Program-made: the position numbers and the translations under genes
DNA from: Rikenellaceae bacterium
GTDB taxonomy: Bacteria > Bacteroidota > Bacteroidia > Bacteroidales > UBA932
Assembly (NCBI GenBank): GCA_900769905.1
Contig: CAAGIL010000170.1
Span: 40,910-104,909, forward strand
DNA length: 64,000 nt
Direction: 5' to 3'
In this document: positions 35,488 through 44,374 of the stretch, in pieces
Numbering within the stretch: position 1 is the stretch's first letter
Layout of the letters: each line of letters begins with the position of its first letter
The notes under the pieces: generated by a model
What the model saw: the letters and a program-made list of their open reading frames with translations, nothing else
Database searches by the model: none
What the model was told of the DNA's origin: nothing

Positions 35488-36180
35488 TCAGAACATCTTT
35501 TTCTTGCTTGTCGTTGCCATGAACTGCTTCAGGTAGAAGGGTTCGAAATAGGCGCAGTCCTGCCATTCTCCCCGTTCAAAGGCTGCCATTGCCGGGCGGA
35601 GCATCGCCTTTGCGTTCGGAAAGCGCTGCTCGAAGAAGGCGTTCTCCGAGTTCAGGGTGCCGCGGCACTTCTGGGCTCCGTCGCCGATGAACAGCACCGG
35701 GCCCTGCTCCAGCCACTCGCCGTAGCTGCTCCCGTCTACGATGACCGGACTGATTTCTCCCAGCCTCTGCCCCCTGTTGTCGTAAACCGCCGAGTACACC
35801 TCCATCCTGCGCGCGTCGATCATAGGTACTATGTACTTGCAGCCCGGAGGCAGCAGGCCGTCCTGGATTGCCGCCGCTGCCAGCACATCTGTGCCGGTAA
35901 CGCTCAACAGCGGTATGCCTGCGCCGAAGCACAACCCCTTGGCCGTGGATACGCCCACCCTGAGGCCGGTGTAGGAACCCGGGCCGGCGCATACGCATAC
36001 GGCATCGCAGTCTTTGGCTGCAATACCCTGTTCATCAAGTATTTCCTTGACGAAAACTGCGGTCTTGGAGGCGTGGGCCCGGGGCTCTGCGCTTTCCCTG
36101 TACGCCGCGATTTTTCCGTCAACCGCCATCGCCACCGAGCACAGTGCGGTGGAGGTCTCTATCAACAATATCCTAGCCAT
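35488..36180 (-). CDS. tsaB: tRNA threonylcarbamoyladenosine biosynthesis protein TsaB
   Basis: Non-catalytic partner of TsaD in making t6A37 of ANN-decoding tRNAs. 230 residues of the ASKHA fold: ILLIETSTALCSVAMAVDGK, VCAGPGSYTGLRVGVSTAKGLCFGAGIPLLSVTGTDVLA and IDARRMEVYSAVYD are the family signatures. The start overlaps the cvpA stop by 8 nt. The other Tsa genes are not in the window. Confidence 0.93.
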   Translation of the reverse strand: MARILLIETSTALCSVAMAVDGKIAAYRESAEPRAHASKTAVFVKEILDEQGIAAKDCDAVCVCAGPGSYTGLRVGVSTAKGLCFGAGIPLLSVTGTDVLAAAAIQDGLLPPGCKYIVPMIDARRMEVYSAVYDNRGQRLGEISPVIVDGSSYGEWLEQGPVLFIGDGAQKCRGTLNSENAFFEQRFPNAKAMLRPAMAAFERGEWQDCAYFEPFYLKQFMATTSKKKMF

Positions 36181-36673
36181 CGATTCCGGTTATCAGTTCC
36201 CTGAGCTTAGGGAATATGTCTCCTCCGAGGTCGCGGAGCTTCCCGTATACTACCGCGTTCTCCAGCTGGTCGGCATCCAGGATGTGGAAGCTGGAGTTCA
36301 GGGCTTCGAACGCCAGCACCAGCAGCCCGAGTATGATCGCCACCTTGATGATTCCGAACACCAGCCCGAGCAGTCCGTTGACCCAGCCCAGCGAGACCAT
36401 GTTCAGCACCTTGGTGAGCAGCCTTCCGAGCAGGGTGAGCAGCCCGGCGACGAGCAGCAGTATCACCACGAAGCAGATTACGTGCAGCACGATTTTCTCG
36501 GCTTCGATGTACTGAGCCAGCCAGATGCTTGCCAGGGAGGAATAGTGGAATGCCACCCAGGCACCCAGGAGAATGGCTGCAATCTCGACAAGCTGCCTGA
36601 CAAAACCTTTGGTGATGCCGGACACTATGGCCGGGACGAAGCACAGGAGGAGTACAATATCAACTATTGCCAT
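36173..36673 (-). CDS. CvpA family membrane protein
   Basis: 166 residues with four predicted membrane helices (VDIVLLLCFVPAIVSGITKG, LVEIAAILLGAWVAFHY, IVLHVICFVVILLLVAGLLTLLG, VNGLLGLVFGIIKVAIILGLLVLAF) and the family pattern GxxKGFVRQLxE. E. coli CvpA is required for colicin V production; the general role is unknown. Start at the ATG at 36673 (MAIVDIVLLL); any longer reading runs into ileS on the other strand. Heads cvpA-tsaB-small protein and overlaps tsaB by 8 nt. Confidence 0.85.
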   Translation of the reverse strand: MAIVDIVLLLCFVPAIVSGITKGFVRQLVEIAAILLGAWVAFHYSSLASIWLAQYIEAEKIVLHVICFVVILLLVAGLLTLLGRLLTKVLNMVSLGWVNGLLGLVFGIIKVAIILGLLVLAFEALNSSFHILDADQLENAVVYGKLRDLGGDIFPKLRELITGIDG

Positions 36674-36682
36674 AAGCTCGAA

Positions 36683-36713
36683 TTGTATAAATAAGTATAT
36701 TTTCTTAAATTTG
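36683..36713 (+). promoter_or_regulatory. ileS promoter (TTG-N20-TAAATTTG)
   Basis: TTG at 36683-36685, 20 bp, TAAATTTG at 36706-36713, 45 nt before the ileS ATG. Its predicted start faces that of the cvpA promoter. Confidence 0.55.
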
Positions 36714-36739
36714 CAGATTAAGAATAAGTATACCGAACG

Positions 36740-36770
36740 CAAAAATAGATAAAAAAGTATGATATTCAAA
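36740..36770 (-). promoter_or_regulatory. cvpA-tsaB promoter (TTTG-N19-TATTTTTG)
   Basis: Leftward: TTTG at 36770-36767, 19 bp, TATTTTTG at 36747-36740, 66 nt before the cvpA ATG. The -33 element lies inside the first codons of ileS. Confidence 0.6.
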
Positions 36771-39700
36771 GAGTATGGCGGACTAGATCTCGTTTCTGTG
36801 GCAGACGAGGTGCTGAAGAGATGGAAGGAGACATCGGCGTTTGAGACCTCCCTCAAGCTCAGGGAAGGCGCACCGGAGTTCATTTTCTTTGAGGGCCCGC
36901 CTTCCGCCAACGGCATGCCGGGAATCCACCACGTGATGGCCCGGTCCATCAAGGACGCGGTCTGCCGCTACAAGACCCAGTCCGGATACAAGGTGCGCCG
37001 CAGGGCCGGTTGGGACACCCACGGACTGCCGGTGGAGCTGGGTGTGGAAAAGAAGCTCGGCATCACCAAGGAAGACATAGGAAAGAAAATCAGTGTCGAA
37101 GAATATAACCGCACCTGCCGCGAGGAGGTGATGAAATACACTGCCGAATGGCGTACGCTCACCGAGCGCATAGGTTACTGGGTGGATATGGATGACCCGT
37201 ACATTACCTACGACAACCGTTATATCGAGACTCTCTGGTGGCTGCTCAAGGACATCTACGGCAAGGGCCTGCTCTATAAGGGCAAGTCCATACAGCCGTA
37301 TTCTCCGGCCGCAGGTACCGGTCTGAGCAGCCACGAGCTAAACCAGCCGGGCTGCTACCGCGATGTCAAGGATACCACCTGCACCGCCCAGTTCAAGGTG
37401 CTGGGTGAGGAGGATCTGTACTTCCTCGCCTGGACCACCACCCCGTGGACCCTGCCGTCCAACACGGCGCTCTGCGTGGGACCGAACATCGACTATGTGA
37501 AGGTGAAGTCCTCAAATCCGTATACCGGAGCCCCTGCCACCTACATCGTGGCCAAAGAGCTCGTAGGCAGGCTTTTCAATGAAAAGATTGCATACGAAGT
37601 GCTGCCTGGAGAGATGAAGGGCAGCGAGCTCGTGGGTATGCGCTACGAGCAGCTCATCCCGTGGTTCCGTCCGGACGAGGGCGCATTCAGGGTGATTGCC
37701 GGGGATTACGTGTCCACCGAGGATGGAACCGGAATAGTGCACATCGCGCCGACCTTCGGTGCCGATGATGCCAAGGTGGCAAAGGCCGCCGGGGTGCCGG
37801 GCCTGCTCGTGAAGGACATCAACGGCGACCCTCAGGCCCAGGTGGACCCTCAGGGCAGGTTCTACTGCATCGAGGACCTGGACCCGGAGTACGTCAAGGA
37901 AAGGGTGAGCGAAGACTATGCCCAGTGGGCGGGAAGGTATGTGAAGAACGCATACGACGACAGTCTCCCCTCCGATGCGCCGACTCTTGATGTGGACCTC
38001 TGCGTGATGATGAAGGCCACGGGCAAGGTGTTCCGTATCGAAAAACACGTGCACAGCTACCCTCACTGCTGGCGTACCGACAAGCCGGTGCTCTACTATC
38101 CGCTCAACAGCTGGTTCATCCGCACCACCGCCGTACGCGAGAAGATGATGGAGCTCAACGACAGCATAGAATGGAAGCCTGAATCCACCGGCAGCGGAAG
38201 GTTCGGCAAGTGGCTGGAGAACATCCAGGACTGGAACCTTAGCCGCAGCCGCTACTGGGGCACGCCTCTCCCGATATGGCGTACCGCTGACGGCAGGGAG
38301 GAAATATGCATAGGTTCGGTGCGCGAGCTCTACGACGAAATCGACAAGGCTGTGGAAGCCGGATTCATGGAGTCCAACCCTCTCAGGGACAAGGGCTTCA
38401 ATCCTGATGACATGAGCAAGGAGAATTACGACAGGATAGACCTCCACCGTCCTTACGTGGACAATATTTTCCTCGTGAGCCCGAGCGGACGCAAGATGAC
38501 CAGGGAGACCGACCTCATCGATGTATGGTTCGATTCCGGTTCGATGCCTTATGCCCAGACCGGCCTCAGGGGAAAGGACAGCGCGGACTTCGGCTGCACT
38601 GCGGACTTCATCGCCGAGGGCGTGGACCAGACCAGAGGCTGGTTCTACACCCTGCACGCAATCCATACCATGGTCAGCGGAACCCCTGCGTTCAGAAGAG
38701 TGATCTCCAACGGACTGGTGCTCGACAAGAAGGGGGAGAAGATGAGCAAGCGCCTCGGCAACGCCGTGGATCCGTTCAAGGCCCTCGACACCTACGGCCC
38801 TGACGCGCTCCGCTGGTATATGCTCACCAACGCCCAGCCTTGGGACAACCTCAAGTTCGACCAGGCCGGAGTGGAGGAGGTGCGCCGCAAGTTCTTCGGC
38901 ACCCTCTACAACTCCTACTCCGTATTTGCCCTATATGCCAATATAGACGGTTTCGACCCCGCTTCCGAGGCTGTGCCTTATGAGCACAGGCCGCTTTTCG
39001 ACAGGTGGATAGTCAGCCGCCTGAACACCCTGCGCAAGAATGTCGAGGCCTGCTACGAAGACTATGACATCACCGGTGCCGGCCGTCTTATCCAGGACTT
39101 CGTCTGCGACGACCTCAGCAACTGGTACATACGTCTCAACAAGAAGCGTCTCTGGGGCTCAGGTATGAGCGAAGACAAGCTCTCCGCCTACCAGACCCTC
39201 TATGAGGCTCTTGTGAGCGTGGCCCTGCTTTCAGCCCCTATAGCTCCTTTCTTTATGGAGAGGCTCTGGCTTGACCTCGTGCCGGGAGGAAAATCCGTGC
39301 ACTTCGAGAAGATGCCTGAGTGCGACCTCACCCTCGTGGACGAAGGACTCGAGGAGAGCATGGCGTTCGCGCAGAAGGCTTCCTCAATGGTGCTTGCCCT
39401 GCGCAAGAAGGTAGGCATCAACGTCCGCAAGCCTCTTGCAAAGCTGCTTGTGCCTGTGATGGACGAGCAGGTAAAGGAACACATTGTGAGGGTGCAGGAC
39501 ATACTCCTTACCGAAGTGAACGTGAAGCAGATAGAATACCTCCACGATACCACAGGCATCATCACCAAGAAGATCAAGCCGAATTTCAAGACTCTCGGCA
39601 AGATCTACGGCAAGAGGATGAAGGAAATCGCTGCGGCTTTCGCCACCCTCAGCCAGGAGGACATTGCCGTAATAGAGCGTTCCGAGAACGAATACAAATG

Positions 39701-40115
39701 GGCTCTCCCGGGAGGAGAGGTCATACTCAATAAGGGTGACTATGAGATCAGTTCCGAAGATATGCCGGGCTGGCTCGTCGCCACCGAGGGCACCCTTACC
39801 CTTGCCCTTGACATAGTTCAGACCCCTGAACTCAAGAGGGAAGGTGTGGCCCGCGAACTGATTCATCCTGTCCAGAGCCTGCGCAAGGAGCGCGGATTCG
39901 AAGTTACCGACAGGATTGATACCGCTATTTATGCTGACGGAGCAAACTACGATGAGATAAGTGACGCGCTCTCCGAGTACTCGGACTATGTCGCTTCCCA
40001 GACTCTCTCGCTTTCGCTGCAACTCCGCAGACTCGATGAAGCCACTGAGGATGCTTCCGAGCTGGAGTGGGGCGATTCCTTCGTCAGAATTTCAGTAAGC
40101 AGGAATAATTCCTAA
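36759..40115 (+). CDS. ileS: Isoleucyl-tRNA synthetase
   Basis: Class I synthetase charging tRNA-Ile. 1118 residues, longer than the roughly 940 of E. coli and of the eukaryote-like type with an extended C-terminus. HIGH-type motif GIHH in PSANGMPGIHHVMARS, RRRAGWDTHGLPVE, editing-domain TTPWTLPSNTAL, and KMSKR at 661-665 (KKGEKMSKRLGNAVDP). Eukaryote-like IleRS enzymes are often less sensitive to mupirocin, but this cannot be read directly here. It is 11 nt before the DksA-like gene. Confidence 0.96.
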   Translation: MIFKEYGGLDLVSVADEVLKRWKETSAFETSLKLREGAPEFIFFEGPPSANGMPGIHHVMARSIKDAVCRYKTQSGYKVRRRAGWDTHGLPVELGVEKKLGITKEDIGKKISVEEYNRTCREEVMKYTAEWRTLTERIGYWVDMDDPYITYDNRYIETLWWLLKDIYGKGLLYKGKSIQPYSPAAGTGLSSHELNQPGCYRDVKDTTCTAQFKVLGEEDLYFLAWTTTPWTLPSNTALCVGPNIDYVKVKSSNPYTGAPATYIVAKELVGRLFNEKIAYEVLPGEMKGSELVGMRYEQLIPWFRPDEGAFRVIAGDYVSTEDGTGIVHIAPTFGADDAKVAKAAGVPGLLVKDINGDPQAQVDPQGRFYCIEDLDPEYVKERVSEDYAQWAGRYVKNAYDDSLPSDAPTLDVDLCVMMKATGKVFRIEKHVHSYPHCWRTDKPVLYYPLNSWFIRTTAVREKMMELNDSIEWKPESTGSGRFGKWLENIQDWNLSRSRYWGTPLPIWRTADGREEICIGSVRELYDEIDKAVEAGFMESNPLRDKGFNPDDMSKENYDRIDLHRPYVDNIFLVSPSGRKMTRETDLIDVWFDSGSMPYAQTGLRGKDSADFGCTADFIAEGVDQTRGWFYTLHAIHTMVSGTPAFRRVISNGLVLDKKGEKMSKRLGNAVDPFKALDTYGPDALRWYMLTNAQPWDNLKFDQAGVEEVRRKFFGTLYNSYSVFALYANIDGFDPASEAVPYEHRPLFDRWIVSRLNTLRKNVEACYEDYDITGAGRLIQDFVCDDLSNWYIRLNKKRLWGSGMSEDKLSAYQTLYEALVSVALLSAPIAPFFMERLWLDLVPGGKSVHFEKMPECDLTLVDEGLEESMAFAQKASSMVLALRKKVGINVRKPLAKLLVPVMDEQVKEHIVRVQDILLTEVNVKQIEYLHDTTGIITKKIKPNFKTLGKIYGKRMKEIAAAFATLSQEDIAVIERSENEYKWALPGGEVILNKGDYEISSEDMPGWLVATEGTLTLALDIVQTPELKREGVARELIHPVQSLRKERGFEVTDRIDTAIYADGANYDEISDALSEYSDYVASQTLSLSLQLRRLDEATEDASELEWGDSFVRISVSRNNS

Positions 40116-40126
40116 TACTTTTTGCT

Positions 40127-40552
40127 ATGGCAGAAGACACCAACAAAGGCAATCCAATCAACGTCAAGACACGTTATTCGGATGCGGAACTGGCCGAGTT
40201 CAAGGCCATCATCGAAGAGAAGCTTGCTCAGGCAAAGGCTGAGTACAACACCTTGCGTGAAGTCATCCTTCACAACGGTACGAACGACATAGAGGACACC
40301 TCTCCTTCATTCAAGACCGTAGAGGATGACGGAGCCAACCAGCTCTCGAAGGAGGAAGCAAGCCAGATGGCCCAGAGGCAGTACAAGTTCATCAAGAACC
40401 TTGAAGCAGCCCTCGCGCGTATAGAGAACAAGACCTACGGCGTATGCCGCGTCACCGGAAAACTCATACCTAAGGAGAGACTGAGGCTCGTCCCTCACGC
40501 AACCCTTACCGTAGAGGCAAAGGAGATGCTCGCCAAGTCCGGAAAGAACTAG
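40127..40552 (+). CDS. DksA/TraR-like protein without a full zinc site
   Basis: 141 residues. An N-terminal coiled coil (LAEFKAIIEEKLAQAKAEYNTLREVI) with an acidic tip (NDIEDTSPSF) and the C-terminal globular segment RIENKTYGVCRVTGKLIPKERLRLVPHATL of the DksA/TraR fold. Of the four zinc cysteines only one remains; this form is usual in Bacteroidetes neighbours of lspA. It probably binds the RNA polymerase secondary channel, but a ppGpp role is not shown. 3 nt upstream of lspA, as in many Bacteroidales. Confidence 0.87.
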   Translation: MAEDTNKGNPINVKTRYSDAELAEFKAIIEEKLAQAKAEYNTLREVILHNGTNDIEDTSPSFKTVEDDGANQLSKEEASQMAQRQYKFIKNLEAALARIENKTYGVCRVTGKLIPKERLRLVPHATLTVEAKEMLAKSGKN

Positions 40553-40555
40553 GCG

Positions 40556-41104
40556 ATGAAGATGTCAAAAGGAGCCGGGCTCATCCTGCTCGGCGCAGTT
40601 CTGGTGGTCATTGACCAGGTCATCAAGGTCCTGGTCAAGACCAATATGGACCTCGGGGAACAGATTTATCTTATCGGCGACTGGTGCAGGCTGTGCTTCG
40701 TCGAGAACAAGGGTATGGCCTTCGGTATGTCGTTCGGCGGCAACGTGGGCAAACTCCTGCTCTCGATTTTCCGCATTGTGCTGAGCGGCCTTCTGATCTG
40801 GTGGATATCAAAGCTCGCAAAAAAGCCCGAAACACCAAAAGGGGTGCTGGTCGGGCTTACTATGATTACCGCAGGTGCCATCGGCAATGTTATAGACTGC
40901 CTTTTCTACGGGCTCATCTGGGATTATGCTCCCTTTATGTTCGGCAAGGTTGTGGATATGTTCTACTTCCCTCTGATTACCAAGGGAGAACAGGTCATTT
41001 TCTTCAGCCCTGTCTTCAATTTCGCCGATTCCTGCGTGACTTGCGGAGCTTTCTATCTGCTTCTGTTCCAGTGGAAGTATTTCTCTTCCACTGAAAAGAA
41101 GTGA
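40556..41104 (+). CDS. lspA: Lipoprotein signal peptidase
   Basis: Aspartyl protease of the inner membrane that cleaves prolipoprotein signal peptides. 182 residues, four membrane helices. N-terminal VVIDQVIKVLVKTNM, VENKGMAFGM, and the catalytic pair Asp114 (GAIGNVIDCLFYG) and Asp158 (FNFADSCVTCGAF). The residue after the first Asp is usually Arg; here it is Cys. A Bacteroidetes-specific insertion follows with FPLITKGEQVIFFSPVFN. End of ileS-dksA-lspA; a hairpin follows. Confidence 0.94.
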   Translation: MKMSKGAGLILLGAVLVVIDQVIKVLVKTNMDLGEQIYLIGDWCRLCFVENKGMAFGMSFGGNVGKLLLSIFRIVLSGLLIWWISKLAKKPETPKGVLVGLTMITAGAIGNVIDCLFYGLIWDYAPFMFGKVVDMFYFPLITKGEQVIFFSPVFNFADSCVTCGAFYLLLFQWKYFSSTEKK

Positions 41105-41111
41105 AAGGTCT

Positions 41112-41145
41112 ATCTCCCTCCGCCAAGGGCGTGATAGAGGGAGAT
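41112..41145. terminator. Hairpin between the convergent lspA and serA genes
   Basis: ATCTCCCTC (41112-41120) pairs with GAGGGAGAT (41137-41145); CGCC/GGCG can pair inside the loop. No T-run on either side, so intrinsic termination is uncertain. Confidence 0.4.
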
Positions 41146-41153
41146 GACTGAAT

Positions 41154-42074
41154 TTATCTGTTCAACTGGAACCTGGTGCATCCTTCCTTGAAGTAGGCCA
41201 CAATCTGGCGTGCAGCCGCGAGGCCGGCGTTGACATTTGCCTCGGAGGTCTGGGCCCCCATCTTCTTAGGGGTGGCGAAGATCCTCAGTCCGCACTTTTC
41301 CTTCATCTCGGCAAGATTGTCCGGAGCCACGTCAGTGACGTACTTGAGGTCGGGCCTCTGCTCCAGGGCGGCCAGGAGTCCGGCTTCGTCAATCACCTCC
41401 TTGCGGGCGGTGTTGATGAGTGTGGCACCCTTAGGCATCCTGCTCACCAGCTCAAGACCTATGGAACCGATGGTCTGCGGGGTTGCAGGAATGTGCAGGC
41501 TGACATAGTCGCAGCTTGAGTAGAGTTCTTCAAGACTGTCCACCGGCTCTGCGCCGCCGGCCCTGATCTGCTCTGCGCTGAGGAACGGGTCAATTGCCTT
41601 GACCTTCATTCCCAGGGCTGCCGCCTTCGCGCCGACCAGCCTGCCCACGTTGCCGAAGGCCTGGATGCCCAGGGTCTTGCCCTGGATTTCGGAACCCGTA
41701 GCCGGGGTGAACTGGCCTCTGGCCATGAATATCATCATTGCGATTGCAAGCTCTGCTACGGCGTTGGAGTTCTGGCCCGGGGTGTTCATGGCAACCACGC
41801 CCTTGGCGCTGCAGGCGGGGAGGTCGAGATTGTCGAAACCTGCGCCCGCGCGTACAACTATCCTGAGCTGCTTTGCGGCTTCCAGCACCTCTGCCGTAAC
41901 CTTGTCCGAACGGACTATGAGGGCATCCGCATCTTCAACTGCCGCGCAAAGCTCGGCCTGTCCTTCGTATTTCTCCAGCACGGCAAGTTCATAGCCGGCG
42001 TTTTCAACTATTTCCCTGATGCCCGCCACAGCTGCTGCGGCAAAAGGCTTCTGAGTGGCTAAAAGAACTTTCAT
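41154..42074 (-). CDS. serA: D-3-phosphoglycerate dehydrogenase (short, Lys-type)
   Basis: First committed step of serine synthesis. 306 residues, the short form without ACT regulatory domain. RAGAGFDNLD (substrate Arg region), NAD-binding LGIQAFGNVGR, INTARKEVIDEAGL, and TDVAPDN. The catalytic His of the usual TPHxG is replaced by lysine in TPKKMGAQTSEAN (Lys270/271); the same change is known for the Entamoeba histolytica enzyme and is usual in Bacteroides. Its ATG shares one base with the serC stop. Confidence 0.93.
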   Translation of the reverse strand: MKVLLATQKPFAAAAVAGIREIVENAGYELAVLEKYEGQAELCAAVEDADALIVRSDKVTAEVLEAAKQLRIVVRAGAGFDNLDLPACSAKGVVAMNTPGQNSNAVAELAIAMMIFMARGQFTPATGSEIQGKTLGIQAFGNVGRLVGAKAAALGMKVKAIDPFLSAEQIRAGGAEPVDSLEELYSSCDYVSLHIPATPQTIGSIGLELVSRMPKGATLINTARKEVIDEAGLLAALEQRPDLKYVTDVAPDNLAEMKEKCGLRIFATPKKMGAQTSEANVNAGLAAARQIVAYFKEGCTRFQLNR

Positions 42075-43147
42075 TACTTGTGGGCGTTTTCAAAGTCCTG
42101 CATGCATTTTACGAGAGCCTCCACGTCTTCCTGGGTGCAGGCATTGTAGATGGAGGCGCGGAAACCGCCGACGGAACGGTGGCCCTTGATGCCGACCATA
42201 CCGCATTTCTTGGAGTACTCGAAGAACTCGTCCTGGAGATTCTCGTGGCCCGGGGCCATAACGAAGCATACGTTCATGATGGAACGGTCTTCCACTGCGG
42301 CAGTGCCGGTGAAAAGGCTGTTGCGGTCAATTTCGGCATAGAGGGTGGAAGCCTTCCTGACATCCATCTCGTGAATTGCATCGACTCCGCCAATGCTCTT
42401 CACCCACTTGAGGGTCTCGTTCATCACGAAGATGGAGAACACCGGAGGGGTGTTGAACATGGAGCCCTTGTCGATGTGTACCCTGTAGTCGAGCATGGTA
42501 GGGATGTACCTGCTCACCTTTCCGAGGGAGTCCTTCCTGATTATCGCGAAGCTTACACCGGCAGGACCGGCATTCTTCTGGGCGCCGCCATAGATGAGTT
42601 CATACTTGCTCACGTCCACCTTCCTGGAGAGGATGTCGGACGACATGTCGGCGATGAGAGGCACAGGACAATCCATATCCTCCTTGATTTCAGTGCCGTA
42701 GATGGTGTTGTTCGTGGTGATGTGCAGGTAATCCAGGTCTGTCGGGATTACATAGCCCTTCGGGATATAGGAGTAGTTCCTGTCGGCGGAGCTGGCAACC
42801 GCAATCGCGTTTCCGAGTCCCTGAGCCTCTTTGAGTGCCTTCTTCGCCCACACGCCCGTGTCGAGGTAGCCGGCCTTGTGCTCAAGGTAGTTCATTGCCA
42901 CATAGAGGAATTCCAGACTTGCACCGCCGCCGAGGAATACCACTTCGTGGGTGTCCGGAATGTTGAGAATTTCCTTCCAGAGGGCGCGGCACTCGTCCAT
43001 CGTCTCCTCCCAGCCTTTTGTGCGGTGGGAGATTGAGATGAGGGATACTCCCGTTCCCTTGAAGTCCCTGAGGGCTTCTATCGTGTTGTCGATGGCCACC
43101 TGCGGAAGCAGGCAAGGTCCTGCGTTGAATACGTGCAATTTGCTCAT
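42074..43147 (-). CDS. serC: Phosphoserine aminotransferase
   Basis: PLP enzyme converting 3-phosphohydroxypyruvate to phosphoserine. 357 residues. [16 protein letters not shown] at the start, [60 protein letters not shown] with PLP lysine at 191, and [16 protein letters not shown] near the end. Lies between yigZ (7 nt upstream) and serA (1-nt overlap); serB is not in the window. Confidence 0.95.
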   Translation of the reverse strand: MSKLHVFNAGPCLLPQVAIDNTIEALRDFKGTGVSLISISHRTKGWEETMDECRALWKEILNIPDTHEVVFLGGGASLEFLYVAMNYLEHKAGYLDTGVWAKKALKEAQGLGNAIAVASSADRNYSYIPKGYVIPTDLDYLHITTNNTIYGTEIKEDMDCPVPLIADMSSDILSRKVDVSKYELIYGGAQKNAGPAGVSFAIIRKDSLGKVSRYIPTMLDYRVHIDKGSMFNTPPVFSIFVMNETLKWVKSIGGVDAIHEMDVRKASTLYAEIDRNSLFTGTAAVEDRSIMNVCFVMAPGHENLQDEFFEYSKKCGMVGIKGHRSVGGFRASIYNACTQEDVEALVKCMQDFENAHK

Positions 43148-43154
43148 ATCAGTG

Positions 43155-43760
43155 TTATTTTAAGTAGTGCGTAAAGGTATTGATTTTTCTCAATCTTTCC
43201 AAGAAATCCTCTTTTTGTGCAAGGCGAACAAAAACCTCCGTCGTGCACTCGCTGAGGAAGGACTGTCCGCGCTGGGGAAGCCCCATATCCTTGGCCAGCT
43301 TCATCACTGACGGAAGGTCGCCGTAAGGGAAGTCCAGCCTCATCCATTCCCCGGCCACCTTCTCGCACACACTCGCCGCCGACAGGGCATCTGCAGTCGA
43401 AGTCTTGTACGCCCTGATGAGCCCCGGTATGCCCAGTTTTATGCCTCCGAAGTAGCGCACGACCACGACCAGGATGTCGCTCAGGCCCACTGAATCGATC
43501 TGCCCGAGTATGGAACGCCCCGCAGAACCGGACGGTTCGCCGTCGTCGTTCGCCCTCCATCTGCTCCCGTCCAGACCTATCCTGTATGCGTAGCAGTGGT
43601 GGCGCGCGTCGTGGTACTCCTTCTTCAACGAGGCCACGATCTCCTTCACCTGCTCCTCGCTTTCCACCGGGTACGCCAGCGCTATGAAGCGGCTCCCGTT
43701 GTCCTTGAACAGGCCCTGAGAGGGCTTCGCGATGCTTTTGTATGTATCATTTGCAATCAC
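43155..43760 (-). CDS. YigZ/IMPACT family protein (UPF0029)
   Basis: About 201 residues. The N-terminal UPF0029 domain has [40 protein letters not shown] and [21 protein letters not shown], the family signatures; a small C-terminal domain follows. The function is unsettled; yeast and mammalian relatives interact with the Gcn1/Gcn2 translation-stress pathway. I start at GTG 43760 (MIANDTYKS): the promoter's -7 box ends 6 nt before it, and an earlier TTG lies inside the box. This implies a leaderless GTG start. Heads yigZ-serC-serA. Confidence 0.88.
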   Translation of the reverse strand: MIANDTYKSIAKPSQGLFKDNGSRFIALAYPVESEEQVKEIVASLKKEYHDARHHCYAYRIGLDGSRWRANDDGEPSGSAGRSILGQIDSVGLSDILVVVVRYFGGIKLGIPGLIRAYKTSTADALSAASVCEKVAGEWMRLDFPYGDLPSVMKLAKDMGLPQRGQSFLSECTTEVFVRLAQKEDFLERLRKINTFTHYLK

Positions 43761-43766
43761 AGCGAC

Positions 43767-43797
43767 CAAAATTAGTGATTATTTAGTATCTTCGCAA
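43767..43797 (-). promoter_or_regulatory. yigZ-serC-serA promoter (TTG-N20-TAATTTTG)
   Basis: Leftward: TTG at 43797-43795, 20 bp, TAATTTTG at 43774-43767, then 6 nt to the GTG start. A candidate box for the divergent gene lies within its spacer. Confidence 0.6.
43787..43794 (+). promoter_or_regulatory. Candidate -7 box (TATCTTCG) of the pRiA4b ORF-3-like gene
   Basis: TATCTTCG, one base off TAnnTTTG, 25 nt before the ATG at 43820. The same octamer heads the next gene (44398-44405). No good -33. Confidence 0.4.
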
Positions 43798-43819
43798 CTT
43801 AGTTTTTCAAAATAGCTGT

Positions 43820-44368
43820 ATGGTATATAAATATAGAATCACTTTGGCCGGTCTCAAAGGCTTCTTCAGAGTTTATGCTGTGAATGCGTTGAATTCGCTT
43901 TATACTTTCCACAAGCAGCTTCGCTCTGACCTTGAATTTCCTATGGATCAGCCTATTCTTTTCAAGGCACTGGATGAGGAAGGTGCCGTCGTGGCCCGTT
44001 ATGCCCTGGTGGATCTCGGATACGGAACCGTGGATTCCGTGACCATAGCCGATACCGTGAAGGCCGGGGTAAGGAGTTTCGTCTATTTCTATGACATCGA
44101 GGCGAAAAAGAGCGTGATTGTCACTCTGGAAGGCGAATGCGCGGAGGACACCCAGCTTCCGAAACTGTTGGAGTCCAAGGGTCCGGCCCCTGCGGAGTTC
44201 GACAATGGCTATGTCGCTTTTGAGGATCTTCCTGAGGAGCGGCGCAGGCTGCCGGGAGAAGCCGCCTCCGATGATGAAGACGATGATGACGAGGACTTCG
44301 ACGACGAGGAGGAAGAGGATGAGGAGGAAGACGACGAAGAGGAACTGATTTACGACGAAAAGGAATAG
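43820..44368 (+). CDS. pRiA4b ORF-3 / IS1096 passenger-like family protein with acidic tail
   Basis: 182 residues. The first 125 or so match the plasmid pRiA4b ORF-3-like fold (YKYRITLAGLKGFFRVYAV, LYTFHKQLRSDLEFPMD, YDIEAKKSVIVTLEGE). From about residue 140 the protein is almost wholly Asp/Glu, an acidic tail common in Bacteroidetes homologues and reminiscent of proteins that bind basic partners. Function unknown. Despite the family name there is no transposase or inverted repeat nearby; it looks like a resident chromosomal gene. Confidence 0.8.
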   Translation: MVYKYRITLAGLKGFFRVYAVNALNSLYTFHKQLRSDLEFPMDQPILFKALDEEGAVVARYALVDLGYGTVDSVTIADTVKAGVRSFVYFYDIEAKKSVIVTLEGECAEDTQLPKLLESKGPAPAEFDNGYVAFEDLPEERRRLPGEAASDDEDDDDEDFDDEEEEDEEEDDEEELIYDEKE

Positions 44369-44374
44369 GGCAGA

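Noticed and set aside
43820..44368. Insertion sequence suggested by the IS1096-passenger family name
   Set aside because: No transposase, terminal inverted repeats or target duplication nearby.
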